A stretch of 64,000 bases of DNA, taken from assembly GCF_003030345.1 (NCBI RefSeq), contig NZ_CP028158.1, positions 744,001-808,000 on the forward strand, read 5' to 3'. The notes under the pieces were generated by a model. That model searched no databases. It was given only the letters and a program-made list of their open reading frames with translations, and had not been told where the DNA came from. Shown here in pieces: positions 62,898-64,000 of this stretch; within the stretch, counting starts at the first letter, position 1, and each line of letters begins with the position of its first letter. A program made the position numbers and the translations under genes. The stretch comes from Plantactinospora sp. BC1 (GTDB lineage: Bacteria; Actinomycetota; Actinomycetes; Mycobacteriales; Micromonosporaceae).

Positions 62898-64000
62898 ATG
62901 ACGAACCCCTCGACTCTCTATCGTGCCGGCCGGTTGTACTGTCCGGCCGATCCGCAGGCGACCGCGCTGCTGGTCCGGGACGGCCGGATCGACTGGCTGG
63001 GTGCCGACGCCGACGCCCCGGCGGCCGACCGGGTGGTGGAGCTGGACGGCGCGCTGGTGACTCCGGCGTTCGTGGACGCACACGTGCACGCCACCGACAC
63101 CGGGTTGGCGCTGTCCGGGCTGGACCTGTCCGGGGCGCGGTCGGCGGCGGACGTCTGCGCGGCGGTGGCCGGGTTCGCGGCGGGGCTGCCGGCGGACGCG
63201 GTGGTGCTGGGGCACGGCTGGGACGAGTCCGGCTGGTCGGACCGGCGGGTGCCGGAGGCGGCGGAGCTGGACAGGGCGGCCGGTGGCCGGCGGGTGTATC
63301 TGGCCCAGGCGTCGATCCATTCGGCGCTCTGCTCGTCGGCGCTGCTGGCGGCGGTGCCGGAGGTGGCCGGGGTGCCGGGCTACGACGCGTCGGGCTGGTT
63401 GCGTCGGGACGCCCACCACGTGGTGCGGGAGCTGGCGTTGGGTTCGGTGACGGACGCGCAGCGGCGGGAGGCGCAGCGGGTGGCGTTGCGCCGGGCGGCG
63501 TCGTTGGGGATCGCGGCGGTGCACGAGTGCGGCGGGCCGGACATTTCCAGCGAGGCGGACTTCACCGCCGTGCTCGGCCTCTCCGGGGTCGACGGTCCGG
63601 AGGTGTACGGCTACTGGGGTGAGCTGATGGGTGCGCGGCGGGCCCGGGAGCTGGGTGCGGTCGGCGCCGGTGGTGACCTGTTCGCGGACGGGGCGCTGGG
63701 TGCGCGTACGGCGCACGTGTCGGTGCCGTACGACGACGGCGAGCCGGGGGCCTGTGGGCACGGCTATCTGACGGCGGAGCAGGTCCGGGACCATCTGTTG
63801 GACTGTGCGGCGCACGGGGTGCAGGGCGGTTTCCACGCGATCGGGGACGCGGCGATCGACACGGTGTTGTCGGGGTTCGCCGGTGCGGCGGAGGTGCTCG
63901 GGGTGGAGCGGTTGCGGGCGGCCCGGCACCGGATCGAGCATGCCGAGATCATGAACAAGCGGCTGATCGCCGGTTTCGTCGAGTACGGGATCGTGGCGAG
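62898..64000 (+). CDS. Amidohydrolase family protein (3' truncated by the window)
   Basis: At least 367 residues of a metal-dependent amidohydrolase (YtcJ-like). The metal motif HVH (H62, H64) is in PAFVDAHVHATDTG; further histidines are in LGHGWDESGW, AAVHECGG and GGFHAIGDAA, and HRIEHAE near the end. It lies 4 nt after kdd in the same operon, so it may act on an intermediate or acylated form in the lysine route. The C-terminus is outside the window. Confidence 0.85.
   Translation, partial: MTNPSTLYRAGRLYCPADPQATALLVRDGRIDWLGADADAPAADRVVELDGALVTPAFVDAHVHATDTGLALSGLDLSGARSAADVCAAVAGFAAGLPADAVVLGHGWDESGWSDRRVPEAAELDRAAGGRRVYLAQASIHSALCSSALLAAVPEVAGVPGYDASGWLRRDAHHVVRELALGSVTDAQRREAQRVALRRAASLGIAAVHECGGPDISSEADFTAVLGLSGVDGPEVYGYWGELMGARRARELGAVGAGGDLFADGALGARTAHVSVPYDDGEPGACGHGYLTAEQVRDHLLDCAAHGVQGGFHAIGDAAIDTVLSGFAGAAEVLGVERLRAARHRIEHAEIMNKRLIAGFVEYGIVA

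Overview
The window is very GC-rich DNA with densely packed genes and reads as the chromosome of an actinomycete, most likely of the family Micromonosporaceae. The evidence is a complete Pup-proteasome system (arc, dop, pup, prcB, prcA, pafA), a mycothiol ligase (mshC), the WYL regulators pafB/pafC, GvpO/J/L/S/K-type gas vesicle genes, and many leaderless promoters of the form TANNNT followed 6-7 nt later by ATG or GTG. The order DUF3090 - SCO1664 family - mshC - PAC2 - metH - RecB nuclease - trmI - arc - dop - pup - prcB - prcA - pafA - pafB - pafC - tatA - tatC - helY - 5'-3' exonuclease - M24 peptidase matches, from memory, the Mycobacterium tuberculosis segment Rv2135c to Rv2089c. The window is therefore a conserved actinobacterial backbone interrupted by accessory blocks.

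Layout. 1-5 kb: DUF3090, SCO1664-family protein, mshC, a GntR/UTRA regulator and a PAC2 protein. 5.3-8.8 kb: metH. 8.9-21 kb is accessory: a LuxR-type regulator, an oxalate decarboxylase coupled to a small membrane protein, a zinc metallopeptidase, a HAD phosphatase, a MacB/FtsX-type ABC exporter and a two-component system with an operator-like repeat cluster between them. 20.6-31.3 kb: RecB-like Fe-S nuclease, site-2 protease, trmI, an unknown protein, then arc, dop, pup, prcB, prcA. 31.3-34.4 kb: dTDP-rhamnose genes rmlD, rmlB, rmlA, inserted between prcA and pafA. 34.5-43.1 kb: pafA, small membrane proteins, DUF3866, a cation diffusion facilitator, pafB, pafC, tatA, tatC and a lipid kinase. 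43.1-45.3 kb: a mycothiol-dependent enzyme gene lying between two 47-bp inverted repeats, and a HAD hydrolase. 45.4-48.2 kb: helY. 48.4-54.7 kb: an MHYT sensor and a ten-gene gas vesicle operon. 55-64 kb: 5'-3' exonuclease, M24 peptidase, acyl-CoA dehydrogenase, Lrp/AsnC regulator, histidine phosphatase, CsbD, and a lysine-degradation block (kamA divergent from kdd and a truncated amidohydrolase).

How the genes work together: Pup is deamidated by Dop, ligated to substrates by PafA, and recognised by the Arc ATPase ring, which feeds the PrcAB 20S core; PafB/PafC are DNA-damage regulators beside them. MshC makes a mycothiol precursor that the MDMPI-family enzyme is predicted to use. The gvp genes form one translationally coupled operon.

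The most unusual signal is a set of very short reading frames joined by start-stop overlaps that bridge gene gaps, mainly trmI to the 24288 gene and the leader of dop. Two of these leaders share related peptide modules. A second notable signal is a 30-bp promoter-proximal element, 27/30 identical, upstream of both the GntR gene and the distant histidine phosphatase gene. No rRNA, tRNA, CRISPR array, transposase or riboswitch was recognised.
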